Origin: Megamerina dolium
Lineage: Eukaryota; Arthropoda; Insecta; Diptera; Megamerinidae
Direction: 5' to 3'
Length of the DNA stretch: 64,000 bases
Assembly (NCBI GenBank): GCA_963854835.1
Contig: OY978525.1
Coordinates: 6,200,001-6,264,000 of the forward strand
The notes below the pieces were generated by a model that did not search any database, was not told where the DNA came from, and was given only the letters and a program-made list of their open reading frames with translations. Both the position numbers and the translations under genes were made by a program. Positions within the stretch are counted from its first letter, which is position 1; each line of letters opens with the position of its first letter. This document shows positions 1-11,410 of this stretch, one piece after another.

Positions 1-499
1 TGGCGTCTGTTTTCTGGGATGCACGCGGGATAATTTTGATTAATTATCTTCAAAAAGAGAAAACAATCAACGAACGGTGAGTTTTATGTTAATTTCTTGC
101 AGCGTTTAAATGATGAAATTAAATAAAAAAAATTGTCATCGAGACAATGCACCAGTTCACACATCCGCTATTGCGATAGCAATGAGTTAAAGCTCGAATT
201 GCTTCAGCATGCACGTCTTTATCGTCAGATTTAGCTTCTTCGGATTATTTTTTATTTCCAAATTTGAAAAAAATGGCTTGGTGGTAGAAGATTTGCAAAC
301 AATGATGAGGTGGAGTCTGCGGTAGGTGGTTATTTTAATGAGCTAGAGAGGTTCATACTATAAACAGGGTATCGAAGCTATAGAATATCGCAGGGAAAAG
401 TATATAGAGCTAAAAGGAGATCATGTTGAGGAATAAAGAAATATTTTGCAAACTTTGGTGTTTTCTTTATTTGGGCAGATAGTTCTGGAACCGCCCTTG
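1..499 (+). pseudogene. mariner transposase remnant (3' part), copy A
   Basis: Broken mariner transposase, cut by the window edge. The first bases encode SVFWDARGIILINYLQKEKT, matching the central catalytic-core region of mariner transposases. A region equivalent to the HDNAPVH segment follows (RDNAPVHTSA at about 140-175). After frameshifts, the C-terminal end (ELKGDHVEE-like, 405-435) is followed by a stop. The element then ends in a mariner-like terminal sequence finishing GGAACCGCCCTTGTA, with a TA dinucleotide at 500-501. Multiple frameshifts and stops show it is dead. It abuts a second, different mariner remnant, into which it may have inserted. Family assignment is firm; the subfamily is not resolved. 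Confidence 0.8.
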
Positions 500-501
500 T
501 A

Positions 502-1187
502 TCTTCCTAATTTTTACCCCATCCGCCTTATAGCCTAGACCTGGCGCCTTCAGATTACCATTTGTTCCGGTCCATGCAGAACGCCCTTAATGGAATACGC
601 TTTTCTTCAGCCACCGGAATTAATAATTTGCTCGATTCGTTTTTGGCCGCCAAGTCATCGAAGTTTTTTTGGGATAAAAAAAAATAAATATGTGGCACTT
701 AAAGCCCCAAAGGGCTCATTGGCCGAACTTCTCTTCCATTACTGTTGTGCGTCTTAAATTTTGGACAGTATTAGAATGGACCTACTTATTTTAGCCGGTT
801 CCGAACGGCAGAACACTTGTGACATCACTTTTTCTGAGCTTTGTCACAGAGTTCTTTGTAGAAGCTTTTTCATGGCAAGTTGTTACTGTCGGAAGAATTG
901 CCAATTGCTTGCCGACAGGTGGGTACCGTTCGAAAGAAAAATCTTTTCGATATTAAATTTGTTATGCATCAGCCGGGTATTGAACCACGACCTACAGATC
1001 AGAAGGCGAACACACTAACCACTGAGCTGAGTTTTTTTGGGATGGAATCCATAAATTGCCAGAAAGATAGGGAAATGTCACAGTTTCAGATGGGCAATAC
1101 TTTGAATGACATGTTTTCGACAAAACTCTTAAAAATAAATTATTTTTCAACACTAAAAAAGGACGGTTACCAATTCACATTGTGTTA
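502..1187 (+). pseudogene. mariner transposase remnant, copy B, split by a SINE
   Basis: Second mariner fossil, from a different lineage than copy A. Bases 517-675 encode HPPYSLDLAPSDYHLF, the mariner signature around the third catalytic aspartate (normally YSPDLAPSDYHLF), followed by a run ending SSKFFWD. The frame is interrupted at 676 by a SINE and resumes at 1030-1043 with a repeat of the same 14 bases, then encodes FFWDGIHKLPER and a degraded C terminus. So the coding region is one remnant split by a later insertion. Anything 5' of about 517 has been replaced by copy A or lost. Not functional. Confidence 0.75.
676..1029 (-). mobile_element. tRNA-derived SINE, T-rich tail type, with 14-bp target duplication
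   Basis: Read on the minus strand, the element starts with a tRNA-like head: A-box-like GCTCAGTGGTTAG, the anticodon-arm-like TTCTGATCTGTAGGTCGTGG, and a B-box region that is slightly mutated in this copy (GGTTCAATACCC). A unique body of about 280 bp follows, ending GTGCCACATATTTATTTT. The host sequence AGTTTTTTTGGGAT occurs on both sides (662-675 and 1030-1043), a perfect target-site duplication. The first bases of the head are missing compared with the copy at 62.1-62.5 kb. It lies inside mariner copy B and is therefore younger than it. Non-coding; mobilised in trans by a LINE (established for SINEs). Confidence 0.85.
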
Positions 1188-1446
1188 AATAGGCAAAAAT
1201 GAACAATTTAAAATAAAGAGAAAAAAAAAACAAATCTTTTAATTCATCATTTGACATTCAAATTTTACAATCTCAAATTGTGGAATTCATTAAGTACGAT
1301 TCCAATTAGCATCATGTAAATATTAAATTAAATATTTAAAACTTCATTAATTCTCATTTGCCATCTTTATTAAAGTCATTGGTACTGGAATTTATACGGC
1401 ATTTACGTAAGTAATGTACACCACCCTGTGTTTTATATTTATTTAC

Positions 1447-1682
1447 CTCTGGCACCGCTTGCACCCTATCGATGGCGTCCCATTGATCGAAAAGCGTATC
1501 CAGACCCAACATGAATTCCATTGATTTGCGTGAACGACGTCGGCTGCGTCGCCGCAATTCCTCCTCCGATGGTTTTGCATTTGCCAAAGCTTCACAGTAG
1601 CGTACAAAATCCAAATCGATATGATAACCATAGGGACAACAGTTGCAGCTGCGCACATTCGCATATTGTGATGGTAGGCGAC
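1447..1682 (-). CDS. Kank: Kank exon 3, encoding the KN motif
   Basis: A 236-bp exon. The acceptor is a pyrimidine-rich tract ending GCTGTAG just before 1682, and the donor after 1447 reads GTAAAT. It opens with GRLPSQYANVRSC, then CPYGYHIDLDFVRYCEAL, which fits the KANK N-terminal KN motif (PYG..LDLDF.KY). A strongly basic stretch (RRRSRRRSRK) and an acidic/hydrophobic tail ending VPE follow. The length is 2 + 78 codons, so it enters after one base of a glycine codon and leaves on a codon boundary. The open frame continues past both splice sites, but the flanking residues are low-complexity (His-rich or Phe-rich) and look intronic. Best-supported coding exon in the window. Confidence 0.85.
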
Positions 1683-1848
1683 CTACAGCGAAGACAAAAA
1701 AAAAATGAAAAGAAAAAACAGAATTACAACAAATTAATATAAACCAAAGTATTGTAATATGAAGGGAAAAAAAAATATCGAAGGTACTATAAGATGAGTG
1801 TATGCAACAGAACAATTGATCATAACCAAGATGAAGTGGTTCGAATTG

Positions 1849-1885
1849 ATGACGATCATGATGATGATGATGATGACGATCGTGA
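1849..1885. repeat. GATGATGAT trinucleotide tract
   Basis: Short (GAT)n tract with interruptions inside the intron just upstream of the KN exon. It creates a run of histidine codons on the minus strand, which is not coding. Confidence 0.8.
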
Positions 1886-2480
1886 GCCATAGTAGTATGT
1901 AGTACATGAATTAACAATAACCACAACAACAGCCAAAGAAGCGGCAATAAAATCCAAAGAAAAATTGCTTAACGAAGCGGAAAATGTAAATAAATACGTT
2001 GGCGCATTGCTCAAATGTTTTTTATTATTGTTATTGGTGGTGGAAGCTTATGTTGAGTATTATGATTCGAATGCAATGCATTCAGTTGAAAGTTATGATT
2101 ATACTCATATCTCCGCATATGTTAATACCAAAGAGTATGAAGCGTCATATTGGAAAAAAAATTAATAGGAATTGGCAAGTGAGCAATGGTGATCGAATGC
2201 GCTGGTAGAGTAGTAGTTGTGTTGAAGTACGCAGTACCTCATGCGATACATGAGGTTGTGATCTCTTAAATGTAAACTCAAATAAAAAACGTGAGTTTCA
2301 AGTTGTAACGACTTTGGCATAGAGTTGCCAAATCTATGTAAATCATTTATGCAAATTATGCTTTGCTTTTTGATCTTCCAAATCATCTTGAAATATGCAT
2401 ACCAAAAGACTAATCAATATTTTGTAAAACGAATCTTTCCAAAGAAGATATTTGAGCAATAACTCAGAAGAAAATTGTTT

Positions 2481-2525
2481 GACATGCTGTATGACATACT
2501 GTGCGACATGCTCTGCGACATTTAT
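2481..2525. repeat. 12-bp minisatellite (GACATGCTGTAT-type)
   Basis: About 3.6 copies of a 12-bp unit beginning GACATRCT (GACATGCTGTAT, GACATACTGTGC, GACATGCTCTGC, GACAT). Intronic; no function evident. Confidence 0.7.
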
Positions 2526-2559
2526 TCACACAATCTGATTAAATAAAATTTTGCTTAAA

Positions 2560-2925
2560 ATATATTATTCGATTAATCGAAATTTTGATTAAGCAAATAA
2601 CAAATTATTCGAATAATTTTGAAGAATTCAGAATTTTGCATATTAAAAATATTTTTTTTCAATAGCCAGCTAGCTTTTCATTGCTACGAAGTGAGCATAT
2701 GAAATTTTTATTTCAGAAGAAAATTTCTAACACTGAAAAAAACAAATCAAAAATTATATATTTTTTGATTATCTAAAATTCTGATTAATCGTATTACTTG
2801 TTGGATTTGGATTAATCAATGTTCTTATTAATCGAGTAATTAAATAATCAGATTATTCGACTATTAATCGAGGAATTAAATAATCAGATTATTCGACTAT
2901 ACGATTAATCTCTAGTCTCTAGTCT
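2560..2925. repeat. GATTAATC/TAAT-rich stretch with a 35-bp tandem copy
   Basis: AT-rich stretch with many GATTAATC, ATTAATCG and AATAATC words. Near 2835-2900 a unit of about 35 bp (containing AATTAAATAATCAGATTATT) is present twice in tandem. A similar stretch occurs at 48.5-49.1 kb. It could be simple sequence decay or a cluster of homeodomain-type sites (TAATC/GATTA core); the sequence does not decide. Confidence 0.55.
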
Positions 2926-3239
2926 AGCATCTAGTCTCTAATCACAACTCTAATTTGAAACATTCCGCCAATGAGTTCATTATCCCCCCAGAGATTATGT
3001 GAGAAGGATTCATTTCGCTGACGGTTGTTCGTTAGAATTAAGCTCTCATATTATATTGGAGCTGCATTCATGGCCAGAATTATCTATACTTTTGAAACCC
3101 CAACACGTTCGTTACTTGAAAAAAAAACCCGCTAGCATCATATAGCTTCAGAAAAAGACGTTTTTGAAACCCACATAAAATTGTCTGACTAGAAGCCCTT
3201 ACCGATAGTGAATACTCTCATAGTATGAATAAAAAATAC

Positions 3240-4500
3240 AAATCATCGGAATCCAATACCGGAAAAAATTGTAGCGATTTCGTAAAGGAAATTGCCACGC
3301 CCCCACGCAACAATCAAAGAAAATATCCTGGGAATCATTTTTAAAATTCTATACCCTTATAAGCTGCATAGTATTTCATGGAGGAGAATATTATTTGATA
3401 AATAGATTAGAATTGCAGTTGATAAAGGTCTCGGAGGAAACAGAGGAGTCATGCCCACCTTTTAATGAAGCGTTCGTATGAGGTTAAGGAAATTTTTTTA
3501 ATTTTCTACCATGATAATCTCATAAGTCTATCGTCTAGCATTACCCTATTTAGTATATAGATTAATCTTGTAGCGAAAAATAAGTTTCAAAGAAATTAGG
3601 GAGCCACGCCCACTATTTTTTATAGTTTTCATACAATTATGCAAAATTTTTGAAAATTTTAAACCATCATAACCAACTTAATATTTCATCTAGGTCAATC
3701 ATATTTAGTATGATTGACTTACTTTTGTAAGTTGAAAATAATTCCCTTAGAAATGGAGAACCCACGCCTACTTTTTAATGTAGCTCTCATACAAAGTTAT
3801 AAAATTTTCAAAACTTTTCAACCTTTAGAACCAACTTAGTCTTTCATCTCGCACAACTATATTTGGTATATAGATTCAAGTTGTAAGGGGCAATAATCCA
3901 ATAAGAAATTGTAGTGCCACACCCACTATTTAATATAGCTCTCATACAAAGTTATGAACTGTCGTTAAATTACAAACCATCATATCTCACCTATTTATTC
4001 ATCTAAGACAACTATATTTGGTGCTTGAATTATCCTAGCTATCAGTAATATTATCTGTGAAAAATAGGGCAGCTACACCTATTTGTTCATGCAGCTCCCA
4101 TACAAAGTCATGAAAATGTTTAAAACTTTCACCCGCCATAAGTCACTGGAAATTTCAACTAGAACAATCATATTTGGTATGTAGATTATCATTACAAAAG
4201 TAAATAGTTTCGAAAGAAATGAAAAATTCACGTTCACTTTTTAATGTAGTTCTCATACAAAGTTACAGAAATTACTCTAACTACAAACCTCCATAAATTA
4301 CCTATATTGTCATCTAAGTCAACCATATTTGGTGGATAAATTGTCATAGTAGTTCACAATAATTGTACGTAAAATTGTGACGTCAGGCCTACTATATTAT
4401 GTAGCTTCCATATAAAGTCTTCGACAATTTTTTGAATTTTACAAAACCACAACTTAATCTTCGATCTAGAGTAATCATATTTGACACATAGATTAATGAA
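3240..4500. repeat. Tandem array, ~155-bp period, 'CCCACGCC / CTCATACAAAGTTA' family
   Basis: Diverged tandem repeats. The word CATACAA (or a one-base variant) recurs near 3629, 3788, 3943, 4099, 4254 and 4409, i.e. every 155-159 bp. Each unit carries a CCACGCCCAC-like word about 20-30 bp earlier and an ATATTTGGTATATAGATT-like word later. About eight units are visible. The reverse complement of the same theme (GTATGGGAGCTA, GTGGGCGTGG) forms the core of the element at 29.7-31.3 kb, so this is probably an old, decayed relative of that Helentron/mini-me-like family, in inverted orientation and without recognisable ends. Intronic. Confidence 0.75.
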
Positions 4501-4770
4501 ACTTAAAAAAAATTTTTATATATATTGTATATATGCTAACAATCGTCAGGCTATGAAAATATTTGAGGAAAATGTGTTTCACCTAAGTCTCTTAGAAATA
4601 AGAGACTTAAGTGTTTCTTATAAAGAAATTTTAATACATTCGAAATTTACTAAGTGAACATTTTCACAATATTTATATGGTAAAGTGAAAAATGTAGCGA
4701 AATTTTCATCAAATAATTTACATTTTCTTTCGAAGTTGCTATCTTGAATGAAAAGGTTAACGAATTTTAT

Positions 4771-5687
4771 GTACAGGATGATTTTTTAAGAACCTTCGGA
4801 TTTGATTTAAAAAAAAAACACATAAAATTTAGAGAAATGTATGACATCTTTATTTGAGTCGATAGAACGATCTATATAATTCAATGTTTAAAGATGATTT
4901 CATGTAAATGTTAACCGCGGCTGCACCTCAAATGGTTCATACGCTGGGTTCAATTTTGGTATACTCTCTCCAACATATCGGCCGGTATCTCACGAATAAA
5001 TTCTTCAATATTGGCTTCCAGTGCATTAACCATTGCGGGCTTGTCACTATAGACATGCGCCTTAATATAGTGCCACAAAAAATAATCTAAAGGCGTTTAA
5101 GCGCACGATTTAGGCGGCCAATTGACCGGCCTCAAACGTGAATTAAACTGTTCACCAAACTCGCCTCTCCAATGGGCCATTGTTTCGAGTGCTATGTGGC
5201 ATGTGACACCGTGTTGTTGAAATCACATGTCAGCCAAGTCCAGCTTTTCCATTTTGGGCAAAAAAAAAATTGTGTAATCATCGAATGGTAGCGCTCGCCA
5301 TACACAGTAACGTTCCGGTCTTCGTCGTCTTTGAAAAAGTACGTTGCAATGATGTCACCGGCCCATAACTACACCAAGCAGTGCATTTTTCGGGATGCAT
5401 TGGCAGTTCTTGCAATGTTTCTGCTTCTGCTCTTCACACCAAATACGAAAAAATGAGCTTCGTCGGTGAATACAAGAAAGTGCAAGATGCACTTTCTTAA
5501 CCGAGCATGAATTTTAATAATAAAATTTAATAATCTGCAAGCGTTGTTCGTTTGTAAGTCGATTCATGGTTAAATTATAGACCAAACTGAACATGTTTGA
5601 CACTGACATGTTACACGAAAACAGCTGAGCTGTCAAAAACAGTGTTGCCAAAAAGAAAGTTGCAAAAAAAATCACCCTGTATATGTT
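4771..5687 (-). pseudogene. mariner-type (Tc1/mariner superfamily) element, dead and internally deleted
   Basis: The ends are inverted: TACAGGATGATTTTTT at the left and, read on the other strand, TACAGGGTGATTTTTT at the right. On the minus strand the open pieces start with MNRLTNEQRLQIIKFYY (N-terminal helix-turn-helix region). They then jump to residues around IWCEEQ, and later show FQQHGVTCHIA where active relatives have FQQDGATCH: the second catalytic aspartate is histidine. Next comes NWPPKSCA, then a stop, then TPLDYFLWHYIKAHVYSDKP, which means the third acidic residue is also lost. Most of the DNA-binding domain and the first catalytic segment are deleted. Intronic fossil. Confidence 0.85.
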
Positions 5688-5699
5688 AATTTTTAAACT

Positions 5700-7460
5700 C
5701 ATGCATAAGTTATTTTATATATTCATTGATTCATTTCCTGAAAAGTTTATCTATTTTACATTTATTCGATCTAACAAAAAGCATTCTCGATATAGTTAGA
5801 ATTGTGTAGGTGAAATTTCTGTTCTAGTTACACACACTGTAGGAGCTTATTAAATATTCAATAGTACAATATTTATATGTAAATAACATACTAATACTCA
5901 TATCATATTACTTTTACATCACTAAGTTCATTAGACTCCCATCCATTCACATTCAAAACGTACGACTATAAATTCAAACATGAAATGGCAACTCTGCTTC
6001 TTGTTTTTTACTACTTGCTATGTGAAACGATAGGCAATGTAGGCGTTTAAAATGCTATAAAATTTAATACTTCCAACATAAGCAAAAAGTAAATTTGCAA
6101 CACAAACGATTTACGAGATGATCATTAGAAACGATCATTTCCTATGCCTATGCGCGTATGCATTGCGCATAGGCATAGAGTGTAGTATCGATGGAGGATG
6201 TATAAATTTTCAAACACTACATACACGAAGAGCGGCAAAAATAATAACTTTAAAGAAGTATGACTTGAAATAATAAAAGTCAATTTTAAAAATTTATATT
6301 TATGCGATTTGAACATGTTTTGCGAATATTTAATAATAAATTTCTACTTGCAAGTAGGATTACGTAGAAATGCAAGACGTTTGAATGCAAAAAAAAAAAA
6401 AAAAAAAAGATTTATGATCTTTTGCAATAAAAAAAGCAAAACGTTTATAGTAGCTATAGTATTTCTTTTACATATGAATATGTACAATTAAATTTATTTA
6501 TTTGTAGTTTTTTGCTTTTTCTTTCTTAACAAATAAATAAATTTATTGTCAAATTTTATAGTAGGAATTTGTAAGTTTCAAGGTTGCAACATTAAAAGTA
6601 AGTATTTGAAAAAAAAAAAAAAAAATTTTCAAGTTCAGCTGCAGACAAAATTCCAAGAATTTTATGGTAAATAAATAAAAGTAAAGGGGCAAAAAAAAAA
6701 TCTAAATAAAATTCTCATCAAGCAAAAGAGAAACACTTAAATCACAATAGTTTGGTTTTTTTTTTTTTTCATTTTTTCCTAACTCAAAGTATGCATTAAA
6801 AGATACGACAGATAGATAATATTGTTCATATGAATACCACAAAGCTGTTGAAAAATGTAAACACCGCATGGGCAAGACAACTTTGAAGACGGAATATGTT
6901 TGTGGCCAGTCAGCTAATCAACAAGCAGCCACACCTGCTGTTTTATTTGTTTGAGCCATGTGTGTAGTATATGGAAGCGTATTACTGCTTATAGTCATTT
7001 TTTGTTAGAGTTCTACTCTTTTTTTTTCTGTCTAATATTTGTGGTTTTTTTTTTGTTTTTTTTGAACTTTTTAGTGTTCATCATAATATTCTTAGAAATT
7101 CCAAAAGCATATCGAATATTTGATGATCTATTGCAAATAAAATAATGTATATGAAAGGGATAAGCATATAAATCACTTATTTCTAATTTTTATTTGGTTT
7201 ATTAGCCGCTATGTATATACTCCATTATGTTAATTTGACAACTTGAAGCACTCTAATGTCCTCTAATATGAAATAATGCTTCTATGGAAAAATGGATTTC
7301 CCTTGCACAAAAGAGTGCAAGGAAAAGTACTTTTTTCTCTGTCTACCATAGGCTAAAAATAGAAAATTTTATAAAAAAAAAAAAAAACTTCAAAACGGAA
7401 AATCACGTGCCGATCGATAAAATTTCAAAATCATAGCAGGCGTCATCATATTAAAAATTG
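5700..7460. other. AT-rich intronic stretch, no gene seen
   Basis: I see no exon, RNA gene or recognisable transposon. It contains homopolymer A/T runs (around 6390-6410, 6610-6625, 6755-6770 and 7030-7060) and the palindrome at 6142-6178 listed separately. Confidence 0.5.
6142..6178. repeat. 14-bp perfect inverted repeat (hairpin)
   Basis: CTATGCCTATGCGC, a 9-base spacer (GTATGCATT), then GCGCATAGGCATAG. The arms are perfect. The GC-containing arms stand out in AT-rich surroundings. No flanking transposon found. Confidence 0.8.
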
Positions 7461-7469
7461 GTGGTTTTT

Positions 7470-9440
7470 TATCATTTTGATATTATTTAATCGCAATATC
7501 TTGCCGCTAAAGTTATATAATATAGCGACGATCCCCATTAATTCTATCTCACCAACATTTCCCTCAAATTTACTTATTCTCTACCTTCATTCCTTAAGGG
7601 TTCTACGATACAAAATTTATATTTTTAGAAAAATCATTCCCAGTACTCTCAGGATACCTGTAGAAAAGTCAAATGTAAAAGTAGCTCCTATTAATTTTTT
7701 TCTCCTCAACATTTTCCCGAAATGTACCAGTTGTACAAGCTTAAATCCGCTGTTTGCTTGTAGATGGCGTTAGTGAGCATATTGAGCTATTATCGACTGT
7801 GCATCCTTTTTTTTTATGAGTTCGACACCTGTTTACATTAATTACAATAGTAAACATCATCAATGATTTCATACAACAACATACATTTTTCCTCGTACAA
7901 TCATGTCTAGTTTCGTGCCAGAAAAAGAGCATATGCGGAAAGCTCTACTTTTTTGCTTCAATTTGAAGAAATCTGCTGCTGAGTCGCATCGAATGCTTGT
8001 GGAGGCCTATGGTGATAGTGCGCAAGAAGCGTGAAAATAGATGCAGAAAAGTTGAGGACCATGATTTGCAGGCTCTTTTGGATGAGGAAGACATCCAATC
8101 GCAAAAAATGCTTGCCGAACAGTTAGATGTTACTCAACAAGCCATTTCCATACGTTTATGAGCCATGGGGATGGTTCAAAAATTTTGAAAATGGTTACCC
8201 CATGAATTGAACGATAGGCAGATGGAGCGACGCTAAAACACATGCGAAATCTTGCTTGCAACTTCTTCTCCAAGACCAAATCGTTTTGGACGCTGAAACC
8301 TGATGAAACTGTCAATGCTCACCGCTACCACCAACACCTACTGAAATTGCGCCGTGCTTTGGGTGAAAAAAGGCCTGGTTATGAACAAAGACATGAGAAA
8401 CTGATTTTTCGCCACGACAACGCCCCATCGAACACGTCAAAATTGGTCCAAAACTACTTGGACACACGCAATTGGAAGGTGCTACCTCATCCCGCTTATT
8501 CACAGACCTGGCCCCTTCTGACTATCACCTGTTTTCGTCGATGGGTCAAGCGCTCGTCAAATAGCACTTTGATTCGTATGAAGACGTCGGAAAATGGCTT
8601 GACAAGTGGTTTGCCTCGAAAAATGAGAAATTCTTTTGGCATGGTATATACAAATTGCCCGAGAGATGGGAAAAATGTATAGCTAGTGAGGGCAAATATT
8701 TTGAATAAATTAATTTTTGGCTTTCTATGAAAAAAAAAAAGTGTTTTTTTTTTAACCGAAAAACAGCGGATTTAAGCTTATACACCTGGTACTTCCCCCC
8801 ATCTCGAAATCCATGAAGGGAGTGGTCATAGAAAATGAACACAAAAACACCTAAAATTGACAAATAACTCTCTAGTTACCCAAGAATAGCCTTTAGAATG
8901 GTGAAATATAACCCGACCCCTATTAATTCTACCTCTTTAATATTTTTCCAGAACATAGTTGCATTCTATCACAACCTCTTAAGGCGGTTTCCATACAAAA
9001 TGAATAGTCTCCCAGAAATCGACTTTAGAGTGATCTAGGGTCTTCAATCTTTTTTCTGAACAAACTCTCTATCTCTCTATCTTCACCTCTGGAGGAAGCT
9101 TACATACGAAAAAAAAAATACCGGTAAAACGACAAATAATCACATAGATGCACAGGAATCATATCTAAAGGAATCGAATGTAAGGTTGACCCCCATTACT
9201 TCACCTCTTCGGCATTCTTTTAGAACTTATCTACCCTCTATCTTAACCCCTAATGGAGGCTTTCCAACGAATTTATATTTTTTACGTATTCTCATACCTT
9301 TGCTGGCTTCCCATAAGACTTCTATATGTGACCGACACTTTAACTCCAACATTTTCCCTACCCTCAGGTGTAGGGTGTCATCCATAGAAAATGGAATCAA
9401 AACAAACACATTCCCTTTAATGCAATTCTAATTGAGGGCA
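7470..9440 (+). repeat. Family C repeat array (~157-bp period), interrupted by a mariner
   Basis: Tandem, diverged units. Each has a CCCCATTAATTCTACCTC-like word followed by AACATTTT.CC.GAACATACTTA, then an ACAAAAT block, then GAAATCACTCTAG.-like sequence. The CCCATTAATTC-like word recurs near 7531, 7688, 8912 and 9189; after removing the mariner at 7727-8789 the first three are spaced 157-160 bp. The mariner sits precisely inside a GAAATGTACTTCCCCC word that is continuous across the insertion. The same family is found at 37.35, 50.8-51.4, 56.7-58.0 and 59.7-60.15 kb. No protein-coding capacity. Confidence 0.75.
7727..8789 (+). pseudogene. mariner element, degenerate, with both inverted ends
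   Basis: The terminal inverted repeats read CCAGTTGTACAAGCTTAAAT at the left and (other strand) CCAGGTGTATAAGCTTAAAT at the right, and continue ATCCGCTGTTT. Both ends abut a TA (7725-7726, 8790-8791), the mariner target duplication. The transposase starts at 7903 (MSSFVPEKEHMRKALLFCFN) and runs into a deletion and stop near 8035. It continues in broken frames through a WVPHEL-equivalent (WLPHELNDRQ, 8195-8220), the HDNAPS region near 8410, and a frameshifted YSPDLAPSDYHLF (8495-8530). It ends near 8705 after the KLPERWEKC-type region. The element is about 1.06 kb; an intact one would be about 1.3 kb. Same family as the copy at 28.7-31.4 kb. Confidence 0.88.
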
Positions 9441-10360
9441 AGTAAACAATTTTTTTTTTTTGTGTTAAACATACTCAATTCGATTTTTGCTGATGATGTG
9501 AACGAGAATTAGAAGAATTTTGGGTCTATTCTTTTCTCCACACCAACGTTAGGGTTAAACATATTCAATATTATTTAAAAACTCACCCTTAATTTCGCCT
9601 ATATTTCGTAAATGCAGCAATTTTTCATGTTCTCTTTGATTTTTCTTGATATTATTATTTTTCTCAATTGAATTTCTTTCATTCAGACGCCAATTATCAC
9701 CTTTCTTCAAATACCAACTTAAATAACTTAAAACTAATATAAATGCCAGTAGCAGCATATTGCTTGATTTTTATACAATAATTTATTCTTGCTATTCGAA
9801 CATTATAATTTTGTATTCAAATTTTTTAGTAGTATTAAATCAAAATTATCAATAGAATAGTATGTTGTCTATCGTCTCTATTCGACACTAGAAATTTTTA
9901 TACTAATCATTTTCATGTATTAAATTCTATGACCCATGCGCTCATAGAATATTCATTATCGCACCGACAACTTGTGTACAATTTTTATCGCAAATGAGCC
10001 GACATACATATTTGTTTAGAAAAACATAAAAGAGAGCGAGAGAGAGAGAGAGAAAGCTAAATAAAAAAAAATATTATTTGATAAGATTTTTATCTAAAAA
10101 ACACCAAACACATTTGGCTTTATCAATAGAATCACTGCTGGTAATTGATATGAAAAGCACAGTAATTGTGCTGAATAAGTTATGTGAAATTTAAAAAAAA
10201 ATTAATTTTGACTTGTAATGGATAACTACTATATTTTCGTGAGTTAAAATGGATTAATCAAATTTCATTTAAATTAAAATTGACTATTGCTTATTATATG
10301 GTTTAGGGTGCATATTCAGATTTGTTAAGCCAGCAATCCGATTTTTTAAAATTAAAATTA
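9440..10360. other. AT-rich intronic stretch, no gene seen
   Basis: Nothing recognisable apart from a (GA)n tract at about 10033-10053 and a near-repeat of GTTAAACATACTCAAT (9466) and GTTAAACATATTCAAT (9555) about 90 bp apart. Confidence 0.5.
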
Positions 10361-10369
10361 TTTTTTTCA

Positions 10370-10499
10370 TATGTAGTGGAGTTCACGATTCCGTGCGGTG
10401 CATATAGTCTAGCATATGCAAAATATTATTGCAAAGTTTTGCAAGCACAACAACAAAAAATATTTTTACTCTGCGCTTGAAAGTATGCAACACTAAATA
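10370..10499. mobile_element. MITE fragment related to the element at 42.57 kb
   Basis: The right end, CGCTTGAAAGTATGCAACACTA, matches the right terminus of the inverted-repeat element at 42569-42773. The interior shares AGCATATGCAAAATATTATTGC. The left inverted repeat is not clean (TAGGGTGCATATTCAG near 10305 may be its decayed remnant). Confidence 0.6.
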
Positions 10500-11410
10500 C
10501 AATATTGATTTGACGCTTCAAACATTTGATGGAAAGCAATGACTGACTTCCTAAACGTATGTTTACAGTATTAGTTTGAATACGGTATTGATACATTGTG
10601 TAGTTACTTTTATAATACTTTGTATACAGATACTTTGCAACTCTGACGACGTTTAGGGACATTTATTTGCATTGCATCTTTCATTAGTAAGGTAAACAAT
10701 AGGAGAGGAAGATGTTTTATCATAAAATTTTGTTTGACTTTGAAGAATGCTTCAGCTCCGCAGCTCCTATTGCAGCAATTATTAAGAGAAAACAAAAACA
10801 ACTTGCTGTTTTGCAACAAAAAACGCAAATATCAATGTGCACAACCAAAGGTTATTTTACAAACAATTGAATTTTGGTAACGAAATTCTAGTTCTCTCTC
10901 CAATCTTACATTAATTAGAAGTGTTTTATACTCATGTTTTCATTTTTTACTATAATAGCAAAAAAATATATGTATGTAATATTAAATGATAAGTGAGTGT
11001 AATATTAAATTGTAATGAGTTGTCATTTTGCTTGTTGTGTATGCTTTGCATCTAAATTTTTTTTTGGATGCGCAGTTTGCTTTTCAGAGTGATGCATATG
11101 CGCATTGAATACATTATTAAAATTTTAAGCATTGCCTTTAGGAACAAGTTGCAATGCATTGCTACAAAGCAACATGCATTTAGAAAGTCACCTAATATGT
11201 AATCAAATAGATTAATCAATAATGTTGAGCCAGCCGAGCTGAATAGCACCGAATCATCACCCTTGAAAAGAGCTAGAGTTATATTTATGAACAAATTATC
11301 ATATAAAATAATGAATAAAAAAAAGTTGCATATTTCAAGGAGACATATTTGTTTTTTATTTTCTATGGACTATTACGTTCTCTGTACAAAGATTTTGGCT
11401 GACGATACCC
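10500..11410. other. AT-rich intronic stretch, no gene seen
   Basis: No exon, RNA or mobile element recognised. Confidence 0.45.

Noticed and set aside
1354..1947. A single 197-residue minus-strand protein beginning with a hydrophobic leader and a His-rich run
   Set aside because: Only 1682-1447 is exonic (KN motif, splice signals on both sides). The N-terminal part comes from a (GAT)n tract and a pyrimidine-rich intron end.
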